Shown: one piece after another, positions 15,206 through 25,690 of the stretch | How positions within the stretch are numbered: the first letter of the stretch is position 1 | Layout: each line of letters starts with the position of its first letter | DNA from: Xanthocytophaga flava | Lineage (GTDB): Bacteria > Bacteroidota > Bacteroidia > Cytophagales > 172606-1 | Assembly: GCF_030068545.1 (NCBI RefSeq) | Contig: NZ_JASJOR010000019.1 | Coordinates: 1 to 64,000 of the forward strand | Reading direction: 5' to 3' | Length of the DNA: 64,000 bases | The notes under the pieces: generated by a model | Database searches by the model: none | Seen by the model: the letters and a program-made list of their open reading frames with translations, nothing else | Told to the model about the DNA's origin: nothing | Translations under genes and position numbers: made by a program

Positions 15206-17191
15206 TTATTTGCTGTTCAGGAATCTATTTAACTCATCCACCGTACTTGAAAATGAAAACGCAGCATTTACCTTATAGTAATTTTGCTGATCATAGGTAA
15301 AGTCATACAGCCATTTGGCTAATTTGAGCTTATCCTGTTCAAACGACATCAGATTCATCAATTCAATGTCCTGGGCAGTGCTCAGGGTACGGTTTTTCAC
15401 AGCTTGCTGAATAATGGTAAGTTTTGTATCAGAAAAGCTTTGTTGCTGTACATTACTTTTTAAAACTTCAAACTCGGCATCAGTAAAGGCATTGGGTGCA
15501 TAGGCATCCGAAGTATAACCAGGAAGTGGTTGAGGTACAGCACTGCTGGCAGACGATGAATACCCTCTGGGTCTTCCACTTTGTCTGACAGGAGGGACCG
15601 GACGGCTTTGTGCAACAGATGGGTTCTTCTTTTCCAGAAAGGCATTGAATTCTCTTTCATGGTTCGCTGTTGTCAGTACCTGACTTACCATAAAATAATT
15701 GTGTCTCTCACAACTATAGTCATATAAATACTTAGCTGTCTCCAGACGGTGCTCTCCCACAGTGAGCAGGCGTAATAACTGGACTGACTGATCGATTGTC
15801 AGGTATCGTCCTTTAGCTGCTTGTCTGAGCGTAGACACTCGTACATCTTCCACAGGTTTGCTACGTATCAGATTATACGTTTTCTTAAAATCAGCCTCAT
15901 TAAAACCATACAGAGAACACATACCAGATGGCAGAGCTACAGATTCAGAGGTATTGGCTTCAGGAAACGTAGTGTTTGGCTTTCCTGAAGCCACAGGCTC
16001 ATATCTTCCCGGTCTTGTGGGATTCGCTGGAGTATTCCGACTCGGAGCTGGCTTATTATCCGATGAATTATTGGTTGATGTATTGTTACTAGCTCCACTT
16101 CCATTTACATTGCTTCCATTCATATTACCACCTGTAGTGACAATGGTTGTGTTATTGTTTACAATTGTTGTAGTATTGTTGACTACATTGGTATTATTTG
16201 AATTGGTGTTTGTTGTTGTGTTGTTGGAATTCGTATTTGTTGTATGGGTTGTATTATTGGAGTTGGGATTACTTATAGTAGTATTCTGGTTGTTAACAGA
16301 GTTGGAAGTATTATTTGTACTAGTATTGTAGCTATCATTAATGTTTGTATTAGCCGTTGATCCGGATACGGGATTAGATGGTAGACTTATGGGCGACACA
16401 ACAGAACTGGCAATAGAAATAACATTGTTTTTCTGAATAGCCTCAAAGGGACTTGCTGAAATAGAAAAGAGTACATCGTTAAAGTCCTGGTCACTGCCCT
16501 GATCACGCCGAAGATCTTCAAATCCCAGAACCAGCTTGTTTCGCCCTTTGTCGTGTAACAAAACTGTATGTGGTTTATCTGTCGTGGTGGATTCGGGATT
16601 AAAGGCAGGATTGGAATACAGAATGTAATTACCACTTCCTACTCCATTTTCTTTCCATCCATCCGCTATCAGAAACCATCCTATCCCTGTGTTAGCTTTA
16701 AAGTGTCCTATTTTTACCTTGCTTCCGATGGCTAATCCTCCTCCGCTTCCAGCGGTGGAGACATTGGGGAAAATAACGGTTTTGCCAATAATCTGATCAG
16801 CCGTTGCCGGAGGATTGTTTAGATCATAAGTATAAAATCCCAGTACATTTCTGAATCCTGCCATCTCACCGACAAATGTGACCCAGACGTCTGCCTCTTT
16901 TGTCAGTTTGAGCTCTGTTTCAGATTGTACTGCGATATATTCCGGATGGAATTGGGGTACAGGTTTACTTTCTGGTAGTGCCACAGCAATATCCCTAAGT
17001 TGCAGGCTATCTATCACATCCTTCTGAGCTTCCAGATAGTTAGGTACTCCCTGACTGGAATAAGATCCCAGAAACTGAAACAATGCCTGGCCTGATGCAC
17101 CATTCTGGGCAGACAAGCCTGCAGGCATAAGCAACAACGAAGAAACAAAAGCCAGTCGTTTGAATACTGGCAAATACCTGTAGGTACCCAT
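15206..17191 (-). CDS. Secreted protein with DUF4114 and two DUF4476 domains
   Basis: I take the ATG at 17189-17191 as start, placing the signal peptide (VFKRLAFVSSLLLMPAGLSA) correctly. The mature protein has three parts. Residues about 85-260 match DUF4114: WVTFVGEMAGFRNVLGFYTY and later LVLGFEDLRRDQGSDQDFND, an Asp-rich, probably calcium-binding end. The middle, about 130 residues, is a low-complexity Asn/Thr/Ser tract with NTTT and SNNT runs. The C-terminus carries two DUF4476 copies (FNEADFKKTYNLIRSKPVED... and FTDAEFEVLKSNVQQQSFSD...), alpha-helical modules common in Bacteroidota envelope proteins. No enzymatic motif. Probably a surface or periplasmic structural protein. Confidence 0.75.
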   Translation of the reverse strand: MGTYRYLPVFKRLAFVSSLLLMPAGLSAQNGASGQALFQFLGSYSSQGVPNYLEAQKDVIDSLQLRDIAVALPESKPVPQFHPEYIAVQSETELKLTKEADVWVTFVGEMAGFRNVLGFYTYDLNNPPATADQIIGKTVIFPNVSTAGSGGGLAIGSKVKIGHFKANTGIGWFLIADGWKENGVGSGNYILYSNPAFNPESTTTDKPHTVLLHDKGRNKLVLGFEDLRRDQGSDQDFNDVLFSISASPFEAIQKNNVISIASSVVSPISLPSNPVSGSTANTNINDSYNTSTNNTSNSVNNQNTTISNPNSNNTTHTTNTNSNNTTTNTNSNNTNVVNNTTTIVNNNTTIVTTGGNMNGSNVNGSGASNNTSTNNSSDNKPAPSRNTPANPTRPGRYEPVASGKPNTTFPEANTSESVALPSGMCSLYGFNEADFKKTYNLIRSKPVEDVRVSTLRQAAKGRYLTIDQSVQLLRLLTVGEHRLETAKYLYDYSCERHNYFMVSQVLTTANHEREFNAFLEKKNPSVAQSRPVPPVRQSGRPRGYSSSASSAVPQPLPGYTSDAYAPNAFTDAEFEVLKSNVQQQSFSDTKLTIIQQAVKNRTLSTAQDIELMNLMSFEQDKLKLAKWLYDFTYDQQNYYKVNAAFSFSSTVDELNRFLNSK

Positions 17192-17515
17192 ACTATAGTG
17201 TTGGTTTAGATCGGTGTGACTGAGGTAAACGCTTTCAGAATCCAAACTGGCTAACTTACAAGAATCTGGATCTGAAAAGGTTCGTAATCAGTATAGTACA
17301 AAAGAAAGCATTTGTTGGGTTATGGATTTTTCTTTTTCTGCAGTTCTATTACATCTGTGTTGAGAATACCTATTCTCACGATTTTAGGATAAAAATAGTA
17401 GCCTTTCCAACCCTGTTTTGATCCATTTCTGTAAATAGGGTATCATATCTGATGAATAAATAGTATATTGGATCCTATTAGCCTGGTATACCTTTCTATT
17501 TACAAGACAAACCCG

Positions 17516-20500
17516 ATGCAAAAGAAGATTTGTATCTTACTACTGCTTTTCTCTTTCAGGATCATTTCCGGTTTCTCCCAGATTGCTATTGAGCCACCCT
17601 CTGTTTCGTCTGTCAAGAATGCCTCTTCTCACTATCGGTTTATGAAGCTGGACGCTACCAATGGGTTGTCCAATAATCAGGTTATCTGTTTTCTTAAGGA
17701 TAGTAAAGGTTACTTATGGTTCGGGACTATTTCCGGGCTCAATCGGTTTGATGGGCATACTATCAAAGTATTTCGTCATCAGATTCGTGACAGTACCTCT
17801 TTGCTCAATAGCCATATTATCAAACTTTTTGAAGATCCGCTCGGAAAGATTTGGGTAACTACTATTGAAGGTGTATGTATTTATGACCCTGACAAAGAGA
17901 ATTTTATTCGCAACACAAGACAATATGCTGCTCAGTTTTCCCTTCCGGACGGAGCTGTGAGGGATATTGTAAAAGATAGTAAGGGTAACTATTGGTTTAT
18001 ACACACCACCACCGGGTTGTATGTCTATCAGGCAAAAGAAGATAAGAAAGTTAGTCACCTCGACCTTTCCTCTTCTCCGGACAAGTCTTTAATCCCCAAG
18101 GCTACTCTCCCTCCTGACCAACAAATATCTTCATTTGTGGAGGATAAACAGGGTAGGGTCTGGATTGTCTATAAGAGTGGGGTGTTATGTCAGCTTGATC
18201 CGATTTCTTATCGAATCCTATATCAGAATACTTCTTTACGAGATGATTATAAGGCTCATGCCCTACAGAATGGTCAAAATTTTAACCTGATAGCTGATCG
18301 TGACGGCGATCTGTGGCTGTATGTACTGCGGGCTAATCTGGGAGCGTTTTATTTCAACACAAAAAGCAGAACATTTCTGAAAGCAGATAAAGATTCTCCA
18401 CATATCAGACTCAAATCAAATATTATTCAGGGGATTGTAGAAGATAATCAAGGACTGATCTGGATTGGAACCGATCATGGTGGGATTAACTTGGTCAATA
18501 AACAAAACTGGCAGATGAGTTATCTGCTCCATGATCCCGATAACAATAAAAGTTTGAGTCAGAATACAATCAACAGCCTGTATAAAGACCAGGCAGGTAT
18601 CATCTGGGCTGGAACCTATAAGGATGGCGTGAATTACTACCACGAGAATATCTTTCGCTTTCCACTCTATCAGACCAACCGTGCCATGCCCAAAGGGCTA
18701 CCCTACAATGACTTCAACCGTTTTGTGGAAGACGAAAAAGGAAACCTCTGGATGGGAGCCAATGGAGGAGGACTGATTTATTTTGATCGGAATCTCAATT
18801 CCTATACTTCCTACCATAGCGGGCCTGGCAGCATTGGCAGCAATGTAGTGGTGAGCTTGCTGATTGATACAGAAAAAAAGCTGTGGATAGGAACATATTA
18901 TGGAGGATTAAGCTGTTTTGATGGAAAAAAGTTTATAACCTATCGTCATCAGGCTACCGATAAAAACAGTATTTCGGATGATAGTATCTGGGAATTGTTT
19001 GAAGATTCCAAAGGTCAAATCTGGATTGGTACCCTGGATGGAGGATTGGAGCGATTAGATCCTAAGACAGGAAAATTTACTCACTATGCCAGTGGTGCAC
19101 CTCACTCTATCCATGCCAGCTATGTAAGTGAAATCGTTGAGGATCGACATGGGTTTATCTGGGTGGGTACTTCATATGGACTGGAAAAGTATGATTATAC
19201 TACAAATCGGTTTACCCATTACCTGAGCAATGCTCAAAATACTACAGCTCTAAGTAATAATCTCATTCATGCACTTTACAAAGACAGTCGTGGATTACTT
19301 TGGATAGGTACACATGAAGGCCTTTGTGTCTTAGATGAACACACTAATAGTTTTCGTGTCTTTCGAAAAGAAGAGGGATTGGCAAATAATACCATTCTAT
19401 CCCTTGGAGAAGATAAGGCAGGTAATCTCTGGTTTGGTACACCTGCTGGTATAACCTGTGCCCGCATTGTTAAGACAGGTGCAAAAGGGAATGCCTATTC
19501 TACAAAAGGCCTTATCCTGACTTTTGCTAACTATGATGAATCAGATGGTTTGCAAGGAAAAGAGTTTAACGAAAATGCTGCATTGAGAACCCGGTCGGGA
19601 GAGCTTCTCTTTGGGGGGGCCAGAGGTTATAACCAATTTTATCCCGAGCAGATTGTAACTTCTGCCCAGGCACCAGTGGTTGTACTTTCCGATTTTTATC
19701 TGTTCAATAAAAAGGTAGGAATAGGAGAGACATTTGACAGTGGTATCATTCTTCCTCTGCCACTTGATAAAACCAGGGAAATTACACTGGATTATTCTCA
19801 GAATGTGTTTGCTATTGAATTTGCAGCTATGGATTTCTTTCATCCGGGAAAAAATCGTTATCGGTATAAGTTAGAGGGTTTTGACAGGCAGTGGACATAT
19901 TCGGACCTTTCACGTAAGGCAACTTATACCAATCTGAACGCTGGATCGTATGTATTCAAAGTGCAGGCTTGTAATGAGGTAGGGGAGTGGGCTTCAGGCG
20001 TTACCCAGTTAACAATTACCGTTTTACCTCCTCTCTGGCTTACCAAAACCGCCTTATGTATATATGGCTTTTTGTTTCTTCTACTATTGTATCTATCCAA
20101 ACGACTGGTAGAGCAACGACAGCGAATCCGGTTTGAATATGAACAACAGCGAAAAGAAGCACTTCGGATGCATGAGCTGGATCAGCTTAAAATTCAGTTC
20201 TTTACCAATGTCAGCCATGAGTTTCGTACACCTCTGACTTTGATCCTTTCACCTCTTGAACGATTGTTACAACACTCGACTGATCCACATCCATATGAAG
20301 TGTCGGGGCTGTATAACCAGTTGCGTTTGATTGATCGAAATGCTAAACGATTATTGAATCTTGTCAATCAGTTGCTGGACCTGCGAAAAATCGAACTGGA
20401 AAAGATTAAGCTTGCTCCCAGTAGAGGAGAGGTGATTGGTTTTATTCGTGATACAACCCTGGCTTTTTCAGATCTGTCTGAGAAAAAGCGGTTGAGCCTC

Positions 20501-21844
20501 TCTTTTCATTCAGAAGTAGAGGAACTGTATATGGATTATGATGCTGATAAGCTGGAAAAGATTCTTTTTAACCTTTTATCCAATGCTTTCAAATTTACAC
20601 CTGAAGGTGGAAGGGTATCAGTCTATACGACGATTAACTATAAAGATGCTGTTCCTCTTCTGCAGATTGATGTTCAGGATTCTGGCATAGGTATTGACCC
20701 AGGAATGGAAGAGAAGATCTTTGACCGCTTTGTACAAAATGAAATTCCTACCAGTATGATCAATCAGGGGAGTGGAATAGGTCTTTCTATTACCAAAGAG
20801 TTTGTGAATCTGCATGGTGGTAAAATTTCTGTACAGAGTAGCCCTCAGCAAGGAAGCTGTTTCACTGTTTGTTTACCCATAAGAAGAGAAACTAAAACAG
20901 ATCAACATGACAATCTACCCAAAGAGATTTCAAAAAAAGGAACTGTAGCTTTTGAAGATATGCAGTTACTTTCAACACCTGTCTCTGAGAGTAAATCTGC
21001 ACCAAATCGTAAAATACCAACCGATACTGTGCTGGATGCTACAATCCATTGCGAAAGCACAACCAGTGATGAAAAGGCTACAATTTTGCTGGTAGAGGAT
21101 CATGAAGAGTTTCGTGAGTATCTGAAAGAGAGTCTGTGTGACAGATACCGGATTGTAGAGGCGAAAAATGGGGAAGAGGGTTGGCAGAAAGCCTTAAGTG
21201 AATTACCAGATCTGATTATTTCCGATATTATGATGCCACAGATGAATGGACTTGAGTTGTGCCGGCAAATAAAATCGGATGTAAAAACAGCCCACATTCC
21301 TGTTTTATTGCTTTCTGCCCGGAGTGAGGAAGAGCAACAACTGGAAGGATATCAGACAGGGGCACAGGATTATACAGAAAAACCCTTTCATTTTGGAATT
21401 CTTGAATCAAAGATCAAAAGTCTGCTTAGTCAGCAGCAAGCCGCACGCAATGCCTTTACTCAGCAGATTCGTATTCAGGGCAAAGACATACCAATTACTC
21501 CACTGGATGAAAAGCTAATCCGAAAAGCCATTGGAATCGTAGAGAAGAATATGTCAAACCCGGACTTTTCTGTGGAAACGCTGAGTCTGGAGTTAGGGAT
21601 GAGCCGCATCCATCTGTATCGTAAACTACAGGCAATAACCGAAAGATCTCCTCTTGATTTCATTCGGGTGATTCGTCTGGAAAGATCCCGTCAGCTGCTG
21701 GAAGAAAGCCAGTTGACCATTGCAGAGATTGCCTATCAGGTAGGATTCAACAACCCAAAATACTTTGCCAAATACTTCAGGCAACATTTTGGAGAGTTAC
21801 CTTCTGCCTATCTGACACGTAAGCGAAGTCTTGTGAATGGATAG
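17516..21844 (+). CDS. Hybrid two-component sensor-regulator (HTCS), 1442 aa
   Basis: The start at ATG 17516 gives a signal peptide ending FRIISGFSQ. About 730 residues of two-component-propeller repeats follow (YLWFGT, GLIWIGTDHGG, GQIWIGTLDGG and similar), then a Y_Y_Y domain (RYRYKLEGFDRQWTYSD) and one membrane helix (ALCIYGFLFLLLLYLS). Inside the cell come HisKA (VSHEFRTPL, His near 901), HATPase (NLLSNAFKF, DSGIGI, GSGIGLSI), a receiver (LLVEDHEEF; phospho-acceptor Asp in SDIMMPQ near 1237; TEKPF) and an AraC-type helix-turn-helix ending NPKYFAKYFRQHFGELPSAY. Such proteins bind an oligosaccharide in the periplasm and activate an adjacent SusC/SusD locus. That pair lies directly downstream. 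Confidence 0.95.
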   Translation: MQKKICILLLLFSFRIISGFSQIAIEPPSVSSVKNASSHYRFMKLDATNGLSNNQVICFLKDSKGYLWFGTISGLNRFDGHTIKVFRHQIRDSTSLLNSHIIKLFEDPLGKIWVTTIEGVCIYDPDKENFIRNTRQYAAQFSLPDGAVRDIVKDSKGNYWFIHTTTGLYVYQAKEDKKVSHLDLSSSPDKSLIPKATLPPDQQISSFVEDKQGRVWIVYKSGVLCQLDPISYRILYQNTSLRDDYKAHALQNGQNFNLIADRDGDLWLYVLRANLGAFYFNTKSRTFLKADKDSPHIRLKSNIIQGIVEDNQGLIWIGTDHGGINLVNKQNWQMSYLLHDPDNNKSLSQNTINSLYKDQAGIIWAGTYKDGVNYYHENIFRFPLYQTNRAMPKGLPYNDFNRFVEDEKGNLWMGANGGGLIYFDRNLNSYTSYHSGPGSIGSNVVVSLLIDTEKKLWIGTYYGGLSCFDGKKFITYRHQATDKNSISDDSIWELFEDSKGQIWIGTLDGGLERLDPKTGKFTHYASGAPHSIHASYVSEIVEDRHGFIWVGTSYGLEKYDYTTNRFTHYLSNAQNTTALSNNLIHALYKDSRGLLWIGTHEGLCVLDEHTNSFRVFRKEEGLANNTILSLGEDKAGNLWFGTPAGITCARIVKTGAKGNAYSTKGLILTFANYDESDGLQGKEFNENAALRTRSGELLFGGARGYNQFYPEQIVTSAQAPVVVLSDFYLFNKKVGIGETFDSGIILPLPLDKTREITLDYSQNVFAIEFAAMDFFHPGKNRYRYKLEGFDRQWTYSDLSRKATYTNLNAGSYVFKVQACNEVGEWASGVTQLTITVLPPLWLTKTALCIYGFLFLLLLYLSKRLVEQRQRIRFEYEQQRKEALRMHELDQLKIQFFTNVSHEFRTPLTLILSPLERLLQHSTDPHPYEVSGLYNQLRLIDRNAKRLLNLVNQLLDLRKIELEKIKLAPSRGEVIGFIRDTTLAFSDLSEKKRLSLSFHSEVEELYMDYDADKLEKILFNLLSNAFKFTPEGGRVSVYTTINYKDAVPLLQIDVQDSGIGIDPGMEEKIFDRFVQNEIPTSMINQGSGIGLSITKEFVNLHGGKISVQSSPQQGSCFTVCLPIRRETKTDQHDNLPKEISKKGTVAFEDMQLLSTPVSESKSAPNRKIPTDTVLDATIHCESTTSDEKATILLVEDHEEFREYLKESLCDRYRIVEAKNGEEGWQKALSELPDLIISDIMMPQMNGLELCRQIKSDVKTAHIPVLLLSARSEEEQQLEGYQTGAQDYTEKPFHFGILESKIKSLLSQQQAARNAFTQQIRIQGKDIPITPLDEKLIRKAIGIVEKNMSNPDFSVETLSLELGMSRIHLYRKLQAITERSPLDFIRVIRLERSRQLLEESQLTIAEIAYQVGFNNPKYFAKYFRQHFGELPSAYLTRKRSLVNG

Positions 21845-21931
21845 CGGAAAGTGAAAACTCATCTTGTTATTTTTTGCATTGTGATTGTGGTCTGTGAATA
21901 GATTGACTGGTATTCGAATAGTTGTCGATTT

Positions 21932-22152
21932 TGAACAGAATACCAATCACTGACAAAAATGACTGTAAGTTCGGTCATTCTGTAGAATGTACTTCCAGTC
22001 AAAACTAAAAGCGAACAGAAATATGGTCAAACCCAAAACTGAACATCGTTTTGGCCATTTTGTAAACTGATTTGAACAATGGTCACTTTTTCCGCTGAAC
22101 ATTTTTACAATCACTTTGCCATTGATTAGGAAAATGACCGGACTTCCAGTCA
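21932..22152. repeat. Cluster B of 18-bp imperfect palindromes
   Basis: Eight copies of exactly 18 bp start at 21932, 21960, 21984, 22012, 22040, 22068, 22096 and 22135. Copies include TGACTGTAAGTTCGGTCA, TGATTTGAACAATGGTCA and TGACCGGACTTCCAGTCA. The first seven start 28, 24, 28, 28, 28 and 28 bp apart, so here the array is nearly periodic. The end pairs are TGAC/GTCA, TGAA/ATCA and TGAT/GTCA combinations. This is the same architecture as the cluster at 5.4 kb. Confidence 0.75.
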
Positions 22153-22272
22153 GAGTTTATTCCCCTATCTAAGCCTCAACAAGATTTTCCTGTAACTCCT
22201 TCTGCAGTTGCCCTATGCTAAAATGATGGTTGTACTTTCAAAATCCTTCACAGTTTTGTAGATATAATTCCA

Positions 22273-22311
22273 TGTAACATTTGGATACCTATTGTGTAAC
22301 ATTTGCATACC
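22273..22311 (+). promoter_or_regulatory. Probable HTCS operator: 17-bp direct repeats 22 bp apart
   Basis: TGTAACATTTGGATACC (22273-22289) and TGTAACATTTGCATACC (22295-22311) differ at one base and are spaced by 22 bp, two helical turns. Tandem direct repeats upstream of a susC gene are what an AraC-type dimer of an HTCS would bind. They lie 130 bp before the SusC-like start. Confidence 0.65.
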
Positions 22312-22440
22312 ATCCTCAATGCGTCTTCCAGTTAGTTTTGCATAAACAGCCAGCCAAATAAAAGCATTACTATATAGATATATGTGAAACTATCTTTTAG
22401 TAATAAAGTGTGATGCGAAATTTTATACCACCAATTCTTT

Positions 22441-25400
22441 ATGAAGAGAAATTTTACGCTTTTCTGCGTCATGTTACTTGCTTTGTGTATATCCATACCA
22501 TTTGTACAAGCACAAAGCACTTCCCAGACATTCTCCATTCAGGGAAAAGTTACTGAGGGAAAAAGCAATGAACCCTTGCCGGGTGTGTCTGTCCTTCTAA
22601 AAGGAACCAATCAGGGCACTACTTCGGACACAGAAGGTCGCTATTCTATTGAGGTAACCAAAGGAGCTATTCTTGTATTCTCCTTTATTGGCTATAGCTC
22701 AAAAGAGGTTACAATTGCCAATCAGACTACCATTGACATCTCACTTTCTACCGATGAGCAACTTCTGTCAGAGGTAACAGTTACGGCCCTGGGGATTAAG
22801 CGTGAGAAAAAGGCTCTGGGATATGCTGTTTCGGATGTCGGCAGTGAAAATATTGCCAATAATGGTGAGACTAATCCAATTGCTTCCATTGCTGGAAAAG
22901 TAGCAGGTGTAAATATTTCATCTACCACAGCTGGTCCTACAGGTTCAAGCCGGGTAGTGATACGGGGTATTAGGGAGTTGCAGGGAAGCAATCAACCTTT
23001 ATATGTGATTGATGGAGTACCTGCTGTAAACGGAAACATAGGAAGTGCCAGCCAATGGGGAGGATTCGATCTGGGAGACGGACTTTCGGATATAAATCCA
23101 AATGATATTGAATCTATTTCTGTATTGAAAGGTTCTGCCGCGGCTGCACTATATGGAAGCCGGGCACTGAATGGAGTTATTCTGATTACCACCAAAAACG
23201 GAAAAGCTAACAAAGGTATTGGAGTTGAATTTAATAGCTCGTTTACATTGGATCAGATTTCCACCCGTATGGATGCCCGTCAGAAAACCTATGGGCAGGG
23301 CAATGATGGTATCTTTCCGACAGATCCTTTACAGGCACGTAACATCACCAGCAACTGGGGACCAAGTTTTAAAGATTTTGAAACCATCACTCAAGCCGAT
23401 GGTACAGTAAGACCTTATCGGTACATGGATGATAACATCCAGGGATTCTTTCGGACAGGTAAGACCTTTATGAATACACTTGCTGTCTCTGGCGGAAAAG
23501 ATGGCAATACTGTTCGGTTGTCCTACTCCAATATTACTAATGAAGATATTGTACCCAAAAGCGGATATGATAAAAACATTTTTGCTATCCGGGCTACTTC
23601 CAAGATCACAGAAAAACTTTCGGTAGATACAAAGATCAATTATACTCTTGAACAGGTACGTAACCGACCGGCTCTAACGGATGAGGTAACCAATATTGGC
23701 AATGGCTTGCTGGGGCTGGCTGCCAACTTTGATCAGGCCTGGCTCCAGGATTATATGAATCCAGATGGTACCTACAAAAACTATACAGGCAATATCTATC
23801 GTGCCAATCCTTACTGGACGCTGAACAAAACGTTTAACCGTAGTTCGAAAGAAAGAACCGGAGGGTATATTAATCTTACATATAAACTCAACCAGCTGTT
23901 TAGTTTGAATCTGCAGGCCGGAACGGACTTCTTCTCATTTACTCACGAAAACTTCTATGACAAGTATACCCCTGCTTATGATGGCGGGGCATTGAATCAA
24001 CTTTCAATGAATACCAAAGAAACCAATTTTCAGGGGTTACTGAATTTTAACAAGGATCTGAGTTCAACTCTGAAGCTTTCTGCTATGCTTGGAGCCAACC
24101 TGATGAAATACCGTAGTAAGGGCAATAACATTTCAGGTACTCAGATCATCGAACCAGGTACAGCCAATTTAGTGAATTTCTCAGAGAAACTTATTCAGCC
24201 TTTTGATAACCGGAAAGAAATCCAATCGGTCTTTGCCAGTGCTCAATTGAGTTACAAAGAGTTTCTATTTTTGAACTTACAGGGAAGGAATGACTGGGCT
24301 TCAACATTACCACCCCAGAACAATTCATTCTTCTATCCTTCGGTTGATGTTAGCTTTGTGCTTTCTGATGCCTTTCAATTAAATTCACCTATCTTATCTT
24401 TTGCTAAGCTGAGAACTTCGCTTGGACAAGTAGGAAGTGATTTTGATCCGTATAAGACAACCTTCGCTTATAGTTTAACAGGTCGTACCATACGAGGTTA
24501 TCCAATGGGAGAAATTTTGGGAGGTTCTATTCCCAATGCCCAGCTAAAACCTCAGATCAAGACTTCCTTTGAGGTTGGTGCCGATGTTCGTTTATTTCAA
24601 GACCGCATTGGAATTGATCTAACCTATTACGATGAAGTGACCAATGATGTACTGCTGGATATTACAGTTCCTGAAACAACAGGTTTTAACACCGCTTCCC
24701 TGAATGCTGCCAAACTTAGAAACCGTGGTGTTGAATTATTGCTGACCACTACACCTATACGTTTGGATAATGGTTTCCAATGGGATCTGTCTCTAAACTT
24801 TGCGAAAAACGTCAATAAAGTGGTGGAATTGAGTGATCTGCTGGAAACCTTTACAGTGGCAGAAGCTCGCTGGGCAGGGGCTACGATCATTGCTGAGAAA
24901 GGCAAGCCTTTTGGTACGATCAAAGGCAATGGCTTTTTACGGGATGAGAATGGAAACCGTGTCTTTAACAGCAGCAATGGAGAACCATTACCTACTACTC
25001 AACCAATCTCATTAGGTAATACACTGCCTAACTGGACTGGAGGAGTGATTACATCAGTATCCTACAAAGGATTTCAGATCAAAGCCGCTATCGATATCCG
25101 TATGGGAGGAGATATTTTCTCTATGAGTAATATGACTATGCACATGAATGGTTCTCATGCCAACACAGAGGCGGGTCGTGATTCATGGAATGAATACCAG
25201 CAGGAAAGACAGGCGGCACAGCGTGCTGCGCAACAAGCTGGACAGGAAGCGAATGTGGACGATCCAACCAGTCCTTATTATGTGGATCGTGCCAACAGAG
25301 GATATATTGGGGTAGGAGTGAACCAGGAAGGTGATGTAAATAACATTGCTATCAGTCCGGCTGCTTACTGGCAGAGTATTGGTAACAACATTCCTGAGCC

Positions 25401-25656
25401 ATTTATTTACGATGCGAGCTATATCAAGCTTCGGGATCTGGGTTTGAACTATACTTTCTCAAGCAATCTGCTTAAAAAGACTCCTTTTAAAACCGTCACG
25501 CTGGGAGTAATTGGACGTAACCTATGGATTATCCATAAAAATACGCCAAACATTGATCCTGAATCCAATTACAACAATGGAAACGGACAGGGATTTGAAT
25601 ACGGTTCACTACCTGGACGCAGACGGTACGGATTCAATCTGATTGTGAAGTTTTAA
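22441..25656 (+). CDS. susC: SusC-like TonB-dependent outer-membrane transporter, 1071 aa
   Basis: A signal peptide (FCVMLLALCISIPFVQAQ) is followed by a carboxypeptidase-regulatory-like domain (IQGKVTEGKSNEPLPGVSVL...GTTSDTEGRYSIEV). Next come the plug domain with VVIRGIRELQGSNQPLYVID and DIESISVLKGSAAAALYGSR, and a 22-stranded barrel typical of the family, ending in an aromatic C-terminus (RRYGFNLIVKF). It imports oligosaccharides with its SusD-like lid using TonB energy. The SusD-like gene starts 34 bp downstream, the HTCS gene lies upstream, and direct repeats sit in the promoter region, so this is a polysaccharide-utilisation operon. The substrate is not readable. Confidence 0.95.
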   Translation: MKRNFTLFCVMLLALCISIPFVQAQSTSQTFSIQGKVTEGKSNEPLPGVSVLLKGTNQGTTSDTEGRYSIEVTKGAILVFSFIGYSSKEVTIANQTTIDISLSTDEQLLSEVTVTALGIKREKKALGYAVSDVGSENIANNGETNPIASIAGKVAGVNISSTTAGPTGSSRVVIRGIRELQGSNQPLYVIDGVPAVNGNIGSASQWGGFDLGDGLSDINPNDIESISVLKGSAAAALYGSRALNGVILITTKNGKANKGIGVEFNSSFTLDQISTRMDARQKTYGQGNDGIFPTDPLQARNITSNWGPSFKDFETITQADGTVRPYRYMDDNIQGFFRTGKTFMNTLAVSGGKDGNTVRLSYSNITNEDIVPKSGYDKNIFAIRATSKITEKLSVDTKINYTLEQVRNRPALTDEVTNIGNGLLGLAANFDQAWLQDYMNPDGTYKNYTGNIYRANPYWTLNKTFNRSSKERTGGYINLTYKLNQLFSLNLQAGTDFFSFTHENFYDKYTPAYDGGALNQLSMNTKETNFQGLLNFNKDLSSTLKLSAMLGANLMKYRSKGNNISGTQIIEPGTANLVNFSEKLIQPFDNRKEIQSVFASAQLSYKEFLFLNLQGRNDWASTLPPQNNSFFYPSVDVSFVLSDAFQLNSPILSFAKLRTSLGQVGSDFDPYKTTFAYSLTGRTIRGYPMGEILGGSIPNAQLKPQIKTSFEVGADVRLFQDRIGIDLTYYDEVTNDVLLDITVPETTGFNTASLNAAKLRNRGVELLLTTTPIRLDNGFQWDLSLNFAKNVNKVVELSDLLETFTVAEARWAGATIIAEKGKPFGTIKGNGFLRDENGNRVFNSSNGEPLPTTQPISLGNTLPNWTGGVITSVSYKGFQIKAAIDIRMGGDIFSMSNMTMHMNGSHANTEAGRDSWNEYQQERQAAQRAAQQAGQEANVDDPTSPYYVDRANRGYIGVGVNQEGDVNNIAISPAAYWQSIGNNIPEPFIYDASYIKLRDLGLNYTFSSNLLKKTPFKTVTLGVIGRNLWIIHKNTPNIDPESNYNNGNGQGFEYGSLPGRRRYGFNLIVKF

Positions 25657-25690
25657 CGTTATCCGAAGGTTTTTAAAGAAAGATTCCATT

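Larger units (their letters stand above)
21845..22440. other. 596-bp regulatory gap before susC-like gene
   Basis: No gene. The first part holds motif cluster B (21932-22152). The second part holds a pair of direct repeats (22273-22311) that is probably the HTCS operator, then the promoter region of the SusC-like gene. Confidence 0.7.

Noticed and set aside
15858..16331. Plus-strand hydrophobic ORF of 157 codons
   Set aside because: It is the complement of the Asn/Thr-rich tract of the DUF4476 protein; AAC/AAT codons read as GTT/ATT on the other strand give false membrane-like sequence.
21932..22152. Motif cluster B as ordinary REP elements or as CRISPR repeats
   Set aside because: REP elements are longer and form stable hairpins with conserved sequence; here the length is 18 bp and sequences vary. 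There are no unique spacers of constant length as in CRISPR.
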